Part shown: positions 1 to 11,527 of the stretch, in pieces | How the letters are laid out: every line of letters begins with the position of its first letter | Numbering within the stretch: the first letter of the stretch is position 1 | Source: Ptychodera flava | Lineage: Eukaryota > Hemichordata > Enteropneusta > Ptychoderidae | Assembly (NCBI RefSeq): GCF_041260155.1 | Contig: NW_027248277.1 | Span: 8,786,212-8,850,211, forward strand | Direction: 5' to 3' | DNA: 64,000 nucleotides | The notes under the pieces: model-generated | The model's input: the letters and a program-made list of their open reading frames with translations, nothing else | What the model was told of the DNA's origin: nothing | Databases searched by the model: none | Position numbers and translations under genes: made by a program

Positions 1-574
1 TAATCGTTTCTTTAGACCTACAGTTCGGATTATTCGTGCCCTGAACTTTACAGACGTGGGGATTTATGCATATTTAGTGTTTTTCAACGTAGGTAGTCAC
101 CTCAATTGGGCCAAGACTAGCATACACTGTTTAACTTTGGTTTGAAAAAATCACTTTATCCGGAAAATATTCAACATAATGAAGCTATTTACTATATTAA
201 GGAAGTTCGCAAACTGATGAAAGCACACCTTGTACTCATATCTGTACGTGGTGAGGGTTACATTCCGTCCGCAGAATGAATTAAATGTCTTAAAACGTCA
301 ATACAAACACGACTTTTAAAAATAGCCATCCTGACATGATGTTTGAAGTGATACGAGTCCAAAGGCTGTATTAGGGAAATATCTCACACAAGCCCAAATT
401 CCGCTGCAATTGATGTGAGAATTCGAAAGATCAATTGAAAACATCCTTTGGGTCCTTAGGGCATTCTCGCAAGCCAGAGCATTTTTTCCATTTTTTCCTG
501 CTCTCGCAAAAAAAATACCTTTTCGGCGTTGGGTGAAGAGACTCGCCGAAGAGGGCGTGGTGTACGACGATGCC
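1..574. other. Non-coding stretch, no gene seen
   Basis: No open frame with recognisable protein character is visible on either strand. The only structure is a 21-base word near 506-526 that recurs inverted at 1164-1184 and is listed separately. Confidence 0.6.
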
Positions 575-1184
575 TTAGGGTAGAACGCGCTTTGGGGACA
601 TATATTTAGACTCTCAAACTTTTACAATTTTTGTCTGCTATACCACTTGTGGGGGTTTATTTTAAAGCTCTTGGTATAAGAAAAGTTTTCACTGGCTTGG
701 TTTTTCGAAATTCGAAAATTTTTATTTCCCTTCATATAGTAAACACAGGGATGGTGGCCATGTTGAATTTAAAATATCGGTAAATCTTGGGTTATTTTTT
801 TTCTAGTTCCAAAATTTGCAGGGTGATTCCCCGATTTCTATTCTAGATTTCGAAAGAGAATGATTTAAAGATTTCTCAACGAAAGTTTGAGCAAAAGTTT
901 AAGTCTTTCACTTCGAGGGGCATACTACCTTAAATACTCATTTATTATTTGCTGGATCTTTAAAACTGTCTTTTTACAAACAGGGAGAAATATAGACATC
1001 AAAGAAACACAGTTGAATTTTCGATTTCGAATTAGCTAAAACGTTTCAAAGTCAGTCAAAGCTGGCGCGATAGGGAGGATCAGAATTCAATTTCTGGAAT
1101 ATGAGGTCCTTATCTTTAATACAAATATATAGCAAGTTTGTAGCAGTTTGGAAATTTTCCGCCCCGAAAAGGTATTTCTTTTGC
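506..1184. repeat. Inverted 21-mers enclosing a miniature element
   Basis: The word at 506-526 (gcaaaa..taccttttcgg) is the reverse complement of 1164-1184 with one mismatch. The pair encloses MITE family A copy 1 and about 230 bases of other sequence. This may be the short ends of an older transposon into which the MITE jumped, but no target duplication is seen and chance is not excluded. Confidence 0.3.
575..933 (+). repeat. MITE family A, copy 1
   Basis: About 350 bp, beginning TTAGGGTAGAACGC and ending GCATACTACCTTAA, which gives imperfect 14-base terminal inverted repeats with TTA(A) at the edges. The body matches at least eight other copies in this window (shared words: gactctcaaacttttacaa, tttaaagctcttggtataag, aagtttaagtctttcac). 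Such short TIR elements without an open frame are non-autonomous DNA transposons. TTAA targets are known for piggyBac-like families, but these ends do not start with the usual CCY, so the superfamily is open. This copy is diverged in its central motif. Confidence 0.8.
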
Positions 1185-1363
1185 TCGCTTGTTTATAAAA
1201 CACTTGTACACAAAAAGTAGTCCGGTCTGCAGGAGCTCATTAATATAGGGTTATGCCATATTGTTTTTGGTATTTGCACTGTACCGATAGTGTGCGAGTG
1301 CTCCGCAGCAAGTAAACCCGTGATACACATGCAGTAAATGATAAGACAATGCAAGACCACCAT

Positions 1364-1555
1364 ATTAAAGGTATGCTGTCACCTGTTCCAATTTTGCCAC
1401 AGTTCCCATGGAAAGAGAAAATCTAACCAATCACAGATTTTAAGCGGGTGCCGCTTTTTAAAAACAGCACCCTCAATTGTCATTTTGAATACCAAGGAAC
1501 GCCCCTTTGACCATATATGGGCATATTTAGATAACAGGTGACTGTATAACTTTAA
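1364..1555. repeat. MITE family B, 192 bp, TTAA-flanked
   Basis: Starts TTAAAGGTATGCTGTCACC and its other end, read on the opposite strand, is TTAAAGTTATACAGTCACC. The inverted repeats run on for about 24 bases (CCTGTT follows in both). TTAA at each edge fits a 4-bp target duplication. There is no coding capacity. Only this copy was found in the window. Confidence 0.7.
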
Positions 1556-3001
1556 GGGTATTTGCGAGAGGTATTGCGTTATTTTCTGCAGCAGTCACTG
1601 GACTAGCGTCTAGCTCAGTAAAGAGTCATTTGTAATTTACACCGTCTCTGAAACGCTAAATTCTTTAAAAACAAGCAGAAATATAAGCAACTGTTGCTAA
1701 TTCACGAATGAAGTGGATATGTATTACGAAATATTACTTGATAATGAAATTTGATAGTTGTAATGAAATTTGATATCTAAAAAAACATAATGAAAATATC
1801 ATATTTTCCTTTCGACTTTGGTCAAGTTCTTCTGATTAAATGTCCCTACTTTGGTATTTTCACTCACTATGCAAATCACGAATAAGCTGACATAAAACTG
1901 CAAATTGTTAGTTACATCACCATCGGCTGTGTCCTCCCTTATTGTTATCCTAGAGGAAAATTGAAACCACCTAACCGCCGAAAAGCATGTCAGACATTTG
2001 TCACACATATAAAATATATATGAAATACAAGAAAGTAGAAAACATTACCTATCACACGTTGTTTTAATCTACCTTGATAATTGGTTTAGTTACACATGAT
2101 TCAATGATTTTTCACTAGTGTACCTGTGCATGAAATTCAAGCCAGACCGGCCAAACTCGTTATTTTTTTTGAAATAATAATTTAAAGCCATAAGTCAGTA
2201 AACTCATTTCTCCGTCCTTATGATACGTCCATGTTCCATTTGTTCAATGTTAACGGGCTCTTGTCTTTACTAACTTAAACAAGTTTCTTTCTGTTCATAA
2301 TTTCTTTGCCTTTTATTTCTTCGTTGTCAATAGGGTACTGTTCGGAAATATTTTGAGCGGTTTTTGGTACGATTCAATCAACGCAAAAAAATGTATGTTT
2401 GTCCCCAAATTTCAAAGTAGAAGAGACAGCAGGACCGTATTGCCGCATTGAGCTATAGTTGTTAAAATCATATTTGTAAGAAGTTATAAATGAAATAGGG
2501 TCACATATGCCATTTTAGGCAACAGCTTTTGATTATTCGGCATGTCTTGGGTCTTTTAAAAACTTCTCAAAAGTACTCAGTATCGTGTGTGCAGGTCATC
2601 CTCAGCTCTGTTCCTATGGTGGCAATAAACATAGCCACGGAAGCAATTTTTCGGAAAGACTGGCAGCTTCATGAAATGCACCCAAAAATCCTCAAATTTG
2701 GATATATGAAGTATTTTCTGCTTTTCTCTTTAGTTGATAATCATTGAATTGACTTGGCAGGTAACTTTGACATGACTGAACACCAGAATGACGTGAATCT
2801 TTGTGATGCTGCATTTCCAATAGAGTGACTTGTCCGAAAAGCAGTCTTTACAATTTTCGTCAATACTACACGTCATTACTATAATTACTCCAAGGGCATG
2901 CATTGAACTCAACGTGTTTATTCGCATCACTGGCATATGTATTCTTTATATCGATGTATTTATGGAAAGCCAATTACATGTTAATGAAATGACAATGACG
3001 T
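1556..3001. other. Non-coding stretch, no gene seen
   Basis: AT-rich sequence with only short open frames lacking protein-like composition or recognisable motifs. No repeat shared with the rest of the window was noticed here. Confidence 0.5.
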
Positions 3002-3358
3002 TTAAGGTAGAACGCACCTCGGGGAAAGACGTTCTGACTCTCAAACTTTTACAATTCTCTTCTGATATACCACATGTGGGGGTTCATTTTAAAGCTCTTG
3101 GTATAAGAAAACTTTTCACCGGCTTAGTTTTTCGAAATTCGAAAATTTTTATTTTTCTCCATTGAGTTAACACAGGGATGGCGGCCATTTTGAATTTCTA
3201 ATATCGGTAAATCTTTGGTAATTTATTTCTCTAGTACAAAAATTTGCACGGTGACCCCCTATTTTTATTCTTGATTTTGAAAGAGTATGATTAAAATATT
3301 CCTTGGGAAAGTTAGAGTAAAAGTTTAAGTCTTTCACTTTCGAGGTGCATATTTGTTA
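3002..3358 (+). repeat. MITE family A, copy 2
   Basis: Starts TTAAGGTAGAACGCACCTC and keeps the whole body, including the central word GATGGCGGCCATTTTG. The right end is eroded (GCATATTTGTTAA). This is a close relative of the copies near 24.5 and 28.3 kb, in the opposite orientation. Confidence 0.8.
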
Positions 3359-4229
3359 AAGTTAAAAACAGAATGACAGGCATAAGTCCTAAAGATAGTT
3401 AAATTGGGTTTAACTAGACTGGTGTCAATCTGATGAGTTTCGTCATCCAATTGACTACTGTCAATTTGAAGTAAAACTTTTCAAAGGTATCATGCATCAG
3501 ACCTAGTCAGATCCTGGACCTCAGAAAAGATGCCTTGATTTCTTTAAGATCACTGAGGATATCACATGACTGGAACCGATTTAAATAGATATCAATAACG
3601 CAAACGTAACTGTTTGATGAGGCGGAGACGCAACTGATAAAACAACTTCAGAGATCGTGGATCGCCCCTTTTAGGTTCATTTCACGAGTATATGTATTGC
3701 CATAGGTTATTGGAGCTTAAAATGCAAATCTATTTATGAAACTGGTCCGTGTGTTGGATGAAGTATAGAAACCACTGACATAAATAGAAATCCGTAATCG
3801 TGTTTGAAGTTTGAATTTAATTATCATAGACAGTTTAACTTCAAGTGGTCTTAATATTAAGTTTTTCTATCAACTGCATTTTAAAACCTATTAATAAAAC
3901 TTATTATAGTTTTGTACACAATATAGAGACACAAACGATAGGCATCCGGCACTCTCTATGTTCCGTTCCGTAACAGTGAACTGAGGCATACCTTTAAAGA
4001 AAGCTTTTGGTTGGTAAAATAATATTTTTCTATTGAATTGTAGAATCTCACTTGATCGAAAAGTACAAAGTTACAGCATGACAATGCAGCCTGTTTTATT
4101 CAAGAATGAGTATAACTTTTTGGATGCTTTCGATAGCAAGCAAGTTTTTTTAACTTTTTACTCCTTCAGACAGGAGTTCCAACGGACTAATGACATGGCT
4201 TTTTTGATTGTCATATGGCATGTGACGTC
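3359..4229. other. Non-coding stretch, no gene seen
   Basis: No convincing coding region or structured repeat was recognised. Detectable similarity to the other two GPCR segments starts only near 4230. Confidence 0.45.
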
Positions 4230-4682
4230 AAAGCGTGTTAATCTTATCACTTCTGTGATGGGCATAGACATCAATAATAAAAAAGAGTAAACTATAGCTT
4301 TTTCCATTTCACAATCAGAACTCTTCAATTGTCGTGTGCAGTCGGTGATAGCTTTAACTGAAATTGAAAGACGTTTCTGTAAATAATTGACAGACTATTG
4401 ATATTCGGCAACGGTAGTTATAGAACATTATCACTAGAAAAATATATACCAACAACATTTCTTAATAATTTATTTTGTATCAGTCGGAGAAATATCGACA
4501 CATGTAAATGAGCTTATCAATGTGAGTGAATTTTATCTGGACTCAGTTTGCATAATTAAATAGATTCACACTTAACACACGAAGAGAGATAAACTAGGAT
4601 TCCCACACGACTTCGGATTGTTTGAAGAAACTTTTCATTTCCATTTAGTGCTGACAAATTTAAGGAAACTAAATAACATTCA

Positions 4683-5015
4683 AGTTCGTACCCGAAAATG
4701 AAGCACTTAAACATTTGCTCAAACTTTCCTCGATGAAACTTTTAACCACTCTCGTTCAAAATCAAGCATAACTACCAGGAGTCACCTTGCAAGATTTGGT
4801 ACTTGAGAAATAAATAACCAGATATTTACTGATACCTGAAATTCAAAATGGCCGCCATCCTTGTGTTACCTCTACAGGGTGCCAAAAATCCCTAAATTTC
4901 AGAAAAGTAAGCCGGTGAAACTTGATTTAAACCATGCATAACCTTCAATATGAGAACAGAAATGTTGTAAAAGTTTGAGAGTCAGACTATTTCTATTGTA
5001 CCCTTTTTTTACAAG
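4683..5015 (-). repeat. MITE family A, copy 3 (shared by units A, B, C)
   Basis: Reverse-orientation copy with the core AAATTCAAAATGGCCGCCAT and the end word gtaaaagtttgagagtcaga. It lies where units B (10425-10763) and C (35240-35580) also carry one, so the insertion is older than the triplication. Its ends are eroded. Confidence 0.75.
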
Positions 5016-6204
5016 TCCCTCTAGAAAGCCCCTCTACAGGTGTCTATGAATACCGCATAAGAAAGACATGAGTCTTTGAGTACTATTTATTATTTATCCA
5101 AGACCTTACTTTATTGTCTACAGATTTTAAGACTAGCTCGTACACGTGTAAACAGGCAAATACACATAGTGTCATGAATAACAATAAAAATATCATGAAG
5201 TACGGAAGTAAAATTATTAAGTAAATCAGAGAAACCGAAGTCATATAATGCGATGCAGACGCTGCCGGATAAACGAAAGTGCATGACAATAAAATATCGT
5301 TTATGTTTGTACGACAACCTGGGTACACACAGTACGACCGCAAAGCTTACAAATCGACCAATACATTCCAAACAAAAGTGCACGTCAGTCACTACCTCCC
5401 TTGTATCACTTAAAGCCCCAGTGCTGCTAACTTTCGATGATTTTTCATTATTTTTATTTTATAAATCAATTGTAATTTCTTATTCTTCTCCCCAAAGAAT
5501 GTTGTAACACCCACTATTTAGCTTGGCAACTTAGCGTCTATATGTGTAAAATGCATGAATATTGTTTACATTTGAATTCTACTCCGGACCAGAAGTCAGT
5601 TTTCAACATAACAATGCAATTTAAAACCATACGGGCTGAGCTGACAAGCTGGATACTGTGTTATATCAACATTCTTTGGGGAGAAGAACAAGGAATTATG
5701 GTTCACATTCAAAATAAAAATGGTGAAATTATCATCAAATTTAGCAGCACTGGGGCTTTACATGATTCATCCAAAGAGTATATATAACCACATTCGCTTT
5801 AAAGATGTATAAGATCAATGCTTTTGATCTCAAGTATACATGTTAATTAAGAACATCGAACAACCTGTTCTGTATAAACAAAATCCATTAGCAAGGTTAA
5901 GAACGCTATCAATGTGAATGTAACATTTTACTGATCATCGCTTTGTCAATTTATCGTCATAACTACACATTTAGATTTGTGCGACAAGGATCTTAAAGTG
6001 AAAACTCAAAATGTCTTACTTCTTAAGTCTCACAGGAAAGATTTTGTGGGCTGGCTATCATATGCTGAGAAAATGTACATATATTAAGATATATAATAGA
6101 ATTCATATGAAGAAAACAACATAGAGGAATAATGTTGATATCTATATCTATAAATCATCTTATGTTGATATTATTAATTATTATTAATTTCTTTTACTAT
6201 TTTC

Positions 6205-6305
6205 AGATTCAACCACTACAGATCTGTTACAGATTCAACAGTGTTAATGGTAATATTCTCAACAGGTAACTCCTTAAAACAACACGATAATTACTTTAGA
6301 ACGAA
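6205..6305 (-). pseudogene. Decayed second copy of the GPCR tail
   Basis: Downstream of the unit A receptor, this stretch repeats the last codons and 3' flank of the gene (ttcaaccactacagatctgtt..., ctcaacaggtaactcctt..., gaacgcggttcattgaac), with many changes. Units B and C carry the equivalent tail repeat in the same place, so the partial duplication predates the segment duplications. Confidence 0.55.
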
Positions 6306-6387
6306 CGCGGTTCATTGAACTTACAAAATCGTTCCTCAAACAAATTATGTTGATTGTACTTCCCATTTCTCTTGTCAGATACAACCA

Positions 6388-7397
6388 CTACAGATCCGTT
6401 GCAGATTCAACCGTATTAATGGCAATATTTTCAACAGGTGTCTCCTTTGAACAACATGGTAATTTCTTTATCAGACCGAACGCGGCTTTCCTGAAGGAAC
6501 TGTTCATTGCGCTGTAGATGACGAAGTTCCAGAAACTATTGGATGCCAAGACGCAAGTTACTGCAATAACGATTGAGCGGGGCACGTTTTGAGCCGACTT
6601 TGCATGAGTATGATTATAGAAAATTAAGCATGCATACGGCGACCATGCTAAAAAGAATACAACTGTTATAACGATGCACATTTTCGCTGCTTTCGTACTT
6701 GATTGGTTAGTGGCACTGCTTCCAATTTGGTTCCCGCCTTGCTCATGGCCAGCTACCTGATTGCTGATCCGTCTGCGTCGGTTTCGTATGATCATTGGAA
6801 TTCTGATGTAGGCGAAAACTATCCCTCCAAATGGAACAATCCCACAGATTATGCAGGTGGATATCCATAAGTACAGCTTACTGTAGTTTGGGAGGCACAG
6901 AAAGTTATAGTGGTCATATATGTAAAAATTACCATCGATTAGTCCAAGAGCGATTGCGTACAAGGCCAATAAAGTCCACGCGATAAGAGTAACCATGACC
7001 GCTCTTGTCTTTGTCACTACACTGAGATAGTAGATAGGTCGTGATATTGCAAGGTATCTGTCCAGAGCGATCAGTGCCAGGGAGATAATGGATGCTGTAT
7101 ACACAATGTGATTTAATGCACCCAAGACAAAACATCCCGGGAATACAGAATCAATCAGAGCTTCCCGGGTGACACATCCGACCAAAGCTGTACCGAACAG
7201 CAATCCGACTCCGAGATCAGCAACAGCTAGGGACATCATGAAGCAACGACCCCGATTGATAGAATGTTGTTTTTGCTGAGCACAGCAATGTTCAACACGT
7301 TACTGCTGACAATAAGAACTGTGATGACAGAAAATAAAATCGTTTCCGCCACGACAACGGCAAGACCTGTCTTCTGCTCACCAACCATCATGTTCAT
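6388..7397 (-). pseudogene. Orphan class A GPCR, one-base frameshift (unit A)
   Basis: Intronless rhodopsin-class receptor, paralogous to the intact genes at 20233-21246 and 29748-30761. The start region at 7395-7397 encodes MNMMVGEQKTGLAVVVAETI and TM1. The frame then breaks at 7250-7253, where four C (four G in the gene) replace the five of the intact paralogues. From there 283 residues continue unbroken from MMSLAVADLG (TM2) through a DRY motif, the TM4 Trp, TM6 LAWSPY and TM7 NFVIY to a tail with PCC. Everything else is well kept, so the break is recent or a homopolymer base-calling error. If it is an error, this is a third intact receptor of 336-337 residues. Methionines after the break could only give a protein lacking TM1. 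Confidence 0.8.
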
Positions 7398-8442
7398 TTG
7401 TTACGAAGCTTAGCTGAAGTTAAACTGAAGCCACTCTGCCTGTCTGTGGCTCTGGAAAGAAAGCCAAGCAGTTGGAAAGATGTCATTGGCCGTAACTTGT
7501 GTGACGTACACTGTGCAAGCATATATATTATATACATTAAAGCATATATATTATATACATTAATAATAAAGAAACCTGAATATGTATTTTTGAAGTGATA
7601 ACAAAACTGCCATAGATAAATTATATGGTGACAACTTTTAATTCGCCCATGATTCGACTGTTGAGACCTTTCCCACAATAATTTATGAACCTTATCATTT
7701 GAAAGTATTTCTCAACAAAGTACGCTCTAACATATGCTCACCGCTTTTGATGAATTTTTAATATTTCTCTGAAAAGTTCATTTTTATATCGTTTGTATAA
7801 TTAAAAAGAATCGAACCACACACATACACAGACACCCCCCCACACACAAATTCGCATATCCACAGATGTACGAAAATATGCTCTAGACTGCAGAGTCTCA
7901 CAGAGGTTTTAACTTTGAAGTATTTGTATTATGGATTAATATTGTGATTTTTTATGATATTGATCCGGTATCTTGTGAATTTCCTTCTACCATTTGACAC
8001 TTGTTCCATGTGTTCTGAATGAAAATATTCGCGATATCGTGGCAAATTATGCGTAACCTTTAGTGGTTTTTTAATTATCACAATCAACTGATTGACTTCA
8101 CTCGCAGACAAAGCATCTTCAGCCAGAAATGGTATATTTGCGATAAAGTTCTGACATCAGGGCACAACAAATTATCAATGAAATTAGCTGATGTATTGTA
8201 ATTCTGTGGAAGACGAGGCTTGTTAATTATGGTAAGGGAAATCCATCTATAATGCGCATCTCATGTGAAACACTATATTGGCATCGCAATTTCTGAATTG
8301 TGATAAGGAAGTGACAACGCAAGTTTGCCCACTTAATTCATAATATATGCAAGCGATGTGCCTACAATGCATACCACACAGATGTCAGCTAACCATATCT
8401 GTCGAAGCACCTTCTTTTCTTTGTAGCGCATCAAACATCAAA
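7398..8442. other. 5' flank of unit A receptor, no gene
   Basis: Non-coding. It is related to 21250-21920 in unit B and, inverted, to 29090-29745 in unit C, so upstream sequence was copied together with the receptor. It includes a short CA/CCC-rich patch near 7820-7850. No TATA box or initiator stood out. Confidence 0.5.
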
Positions 8443-8620
8443 ATGAATCAATTAGTAGTTATTGTCTGCAGCAGTGCGAACAACATGGCTGACCAGCACG
8501 ACTCCGGTCTTGCTGTAGTCGTCGCAGCAACAATTGTATTTGCTATTATCGCCTTCCTAATTACCAGCAGTGTTTAACATCGCTGTGTTAAGCGAATAAC
8601 AGCATTTTAATCTAATATCC
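8443..8620 (+). pseudogene. GPCR N-terminal fragment
   Basis: Plus-strand remnant of a related receptor. From MNQLVVIVCSSANN it reads MADQHDSGLAVVVAATIVFA and IIAFLITSSV, matching the N terminus and TM1 of the neighbours (GLAVVVTETT, IIAFLIISSNV). The frame is lost where the paralogues have the TM1 Asn: a stop follows SSV, while the next frame still gives FNIAVLSE before another stop. Nothing of TM2-TM7 follows. It lies head-to-head with the unit A gene, about 1.05 kb away, and suggests a further receptor copy was once here. Confidence 0.65.
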
Positions 8621-9734
8621 TGACAATTCAGATTTTGTACATATAACACCGTTGGTGTACATCGGGCTGCACATGTCCGTGTGGTATTTTTAACGTAAAT
8701 ACTTTCATGTTATCGAGGTTGATATACAATATCCTGTTTGTAAAGATGCTGCCATTGCCGAGACAGACGAATCTTCAAAATGCTTAGCCTGTAATCCCGA
8801 AGGACCAGAATTAACAGAAAGCGACGATGCTAACAGACCGTCCTACTGAATTATCTCCCTGTGAGACCAATTAAGTACATAAAAGTTGGGAATTAAAATG
8901 AATTCATCAGGATGAAGGCACCATTGCCGAATGTTTTAATCATTAAACCCCCGTGCTACATCAAATACAACTTAATGGTTGCAATTGTCCCTGTACAATA
9001 AAAATGTGTGACTTGGCAAACCACTCAGTAGTAGTGGAATATATCCGAGTCGTGGACAGCCGGGAAGTCAGAACCAGTTTCACCAAACTACATTCCGTGC
9101 GAGAGTGGACGGATAATTGTCCAAGGACAATGTGATCCAATGTATGTCATTTACAATATTTGTTTTTATTGAGTATTCTTCATAGTTTCGTTGAGTATTC
9201 TTCAAAGTTTCATTTATCTGACTGCCGGCGCTGCAAATACCCTCGACAAATACAGTTAGATGTTAACAGAAGTGAAAATGTGCCATTTAAGAAATTCTTG
9301 GCGAAATGTATCAGTGCACATTGAGTAATACTTCTCTTTTCTGATCCTAGTATTGTGTATTAATGCAGAATCTATGTCAAATGGGCGTTCGCAAAAAACT
9401 CCGCCAGTACAACTGACATGAACTTTTCTACCATTACGTCTTCCAGACTAATTTCGATCTCCATTGTTTATAGGTGTTGTCCATCACAAAAAGGATGAAT
9501 GAAGTGTTATATTTCTAAAATCTTTTCTTGTGTACTACTCTCGATTGTTGAGTCTGTAACGACTAAGGTGGTATCAGGCAGAGTACGACTAATGTGTCAA
9601 TAACGTTTCGAGTTTGTGAAGAATGTTCATGTAGTAATTTCTATAGTACAGTATGTAAACTAAACAGTTGAAACCTATTTTATTTGAGTAATTAAATTTA
9701 GGCTTGATTCAAATCCAATCGTCAACACTTATTC
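8621..9734. other. Non-coding stretch, no gene seen
   Basis: No recognisable coding region, repeat of the listed families or RNA gene. Short open frames lack coding character. Confidence 0.45.
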
Positions 9735-10424
9735 TATAAAATGCGTTGTGTTTACGACGCAAGCGCTCTGAATTTCGACATAATGTGCAAGGAAGACAGA
9801 AAGAAAGTGCACTCACTTTCAAATACGAAAACAATACAAAGTGACAGCTGCCTGTGTCTCTCCTAGACTAAATTTTAGTAAGCCAAATAAAACTAACAAT
9901 AACAAAATCCGTGATAATATTTATTACAATGATGCTCAACCAGGGTGTGTATATACGAATAGATAGTGTTTGTGTTGAGTTTTCCCAATGTAAAGTGTGT
10001 GAATCTTATCACTTCTGTGACGGGCATAGAAATCAACAATAAAAACAGTGAACTATAACTTTTTGCATTTCACAATCAGAACTATTGAATTGTCTCGTGC
10101 AGTCGGTGATAGCTTTAACACTAACTGAAAGCCAGTTTCTGTAAATAATTGACGGATTCTTCCGACTCGACGCATTTTTATTATAGAACTTATTTCGAAG
10201 AATTTCTCACCATATACCTGAAATATTTCTTATCGATTTGTTTTTTATCATTCGAAGAAATGTTGGCAATTGGAAATGAGCTTATTCATGCAAACAATAT
10301 TTTATCAACACGCGAAGAGAAATAAAGTAGGATTCCCACGAGATTTCTTATTGTGAAAGACTATTTAATATCCATGTCTTAAAGCGGTGACGAAGTAAAA
10401 GAAGCTAAATAAGAATGAAGTTAT

Positions 10425-10763
10425 TTTGTGCCTAGAACATGAAAGACTTTGATTTTGACTCAATGTTTTCTGATGCAAATTAAAATTTTAAACATTTTCG
10501 TTCAAATCAAGAAAAAGATAGGCGTCACCGTGCAAACTGTTTTACTAGAGAAACAAAATTACGCAATATTTACCTCTGTTTGAAATTCAAAATGGCCGCC
10601 ATCCCTGCGTTATCCGTAAGGGGAGAAATTAAAATATCCGATTTTCACAAAGTCAGTCGGTTAAAAATTCTATCTACTACATAATCTTGGAATAGAGCAC
10701 AGGGATAGTGTGAAAGTTTGAAAATCAGAATATCTGTTCCTTAGATGTATTCTACATTAAAAT
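10425..10763 (-). repeat. MITE family A, copy 4 (unit B)
   Basis: Reverse-orientation, diverged copy with the preserved core AAATTCAAAATGGCCGCCAT. It sits in the same position as the copies in units A and C, hence one ancestral insertion. Confidence 0.75.
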
Positions 10764-10964
10764 TGTGAGTGACGTTTATAGATTCGGTTCGAAGGTAGGT
10801 TTTTGTCGGTTTGATACTTTTTCATTTTCCGTTCGATAAATATTTATTCACTTTGTCGTAGCATGTTATGGTTAACATATTGGCTGTCCTGGCTTTGGGA
10901 AATAGGTCATCTACCTTCGGGCACATAGTCTGTTGTTTGATCTACAGTATTGGTCAGTTAACAT

Positions 10965-11527
10965 TGTTACATGCAGAGAAAACGAACAAAAGGGTGAACT
11001 CAGCAGTTTCCGTTTAAACAAAATTTATTACGAAAAAAAACTAATTGCTAAGTCAGGGATAGAGTACAAGCTTTAAAAGTGTACAGACTACTTATCTCAG
11101 CTGGGACGGCAAAGCTCCAGTCTCAGAGTTGTAACAGTCATTGGATGAATGAACAGTCCTTGCAGGCTTGCAGCTGCACAAAGTCCACAGTATAAATCCA
11201 GGGTTGGCAGTGAAGGTCTTGAAAAGTCTTGAGAATGACTACTGCTGGAGTTTAGTAACACACAAGAGACACGATCCCAAAAGTCTGACTGGAAGCTGTG
11301 CACGTCCCTTTTATAAAGGCATGTAAGAACAATCTAGAACTTTTATTGACATGCTAATTACTGTTCTAAATTATCTCCCTTACACAACTAATCAACTTTC
11401 CAGAACATTCCAAACATGACTAATTGAATTCAAGGTTGTGAGGTCATTAAGGGCAGTGACCTGGAGAATGTTCTAGACTAATTGAACTCAGGTCATGATG
11501 AGTGTGGGGTAAATGACCTACATAACA
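10965..11527 (-). repeat. 3' LTR of the Gmr1-like element
   Basis: On the plus strand it runs from TGTTACATGCAG to ACATAACA, 563 bp, with TGTTA/TAACA ends. It is almost identical to 15748-16312. A purine-rich tract (plus strand ccccctctc) abuts its inner edge at 11528-11545, as expected for the plus-strand priming site. Confidence 0.9.

Larger units (their letters stand above)
4230..8220 (-). repeat. Segmental duplication, unit A
   Basis: This segment is related along most of its length to 9735-21920 (same orientation) and to 29090-36295 (inverted). Anchors seen in all three are the word cttctgtgaYgggcatagaMatcaa near 4.26/10.0 kb with its complement near 36.0 kb, a MITE family A insertion at the same relative place, the cgtRtacgtgt/gactaagtcgta flank, the GPCR gene and its 5' flank. 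Unit A is the most diverged. Its flank near 5.04-6.1 kb corresponds to 18.36-19.05 kb in unit B. Confidence 0.75.
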
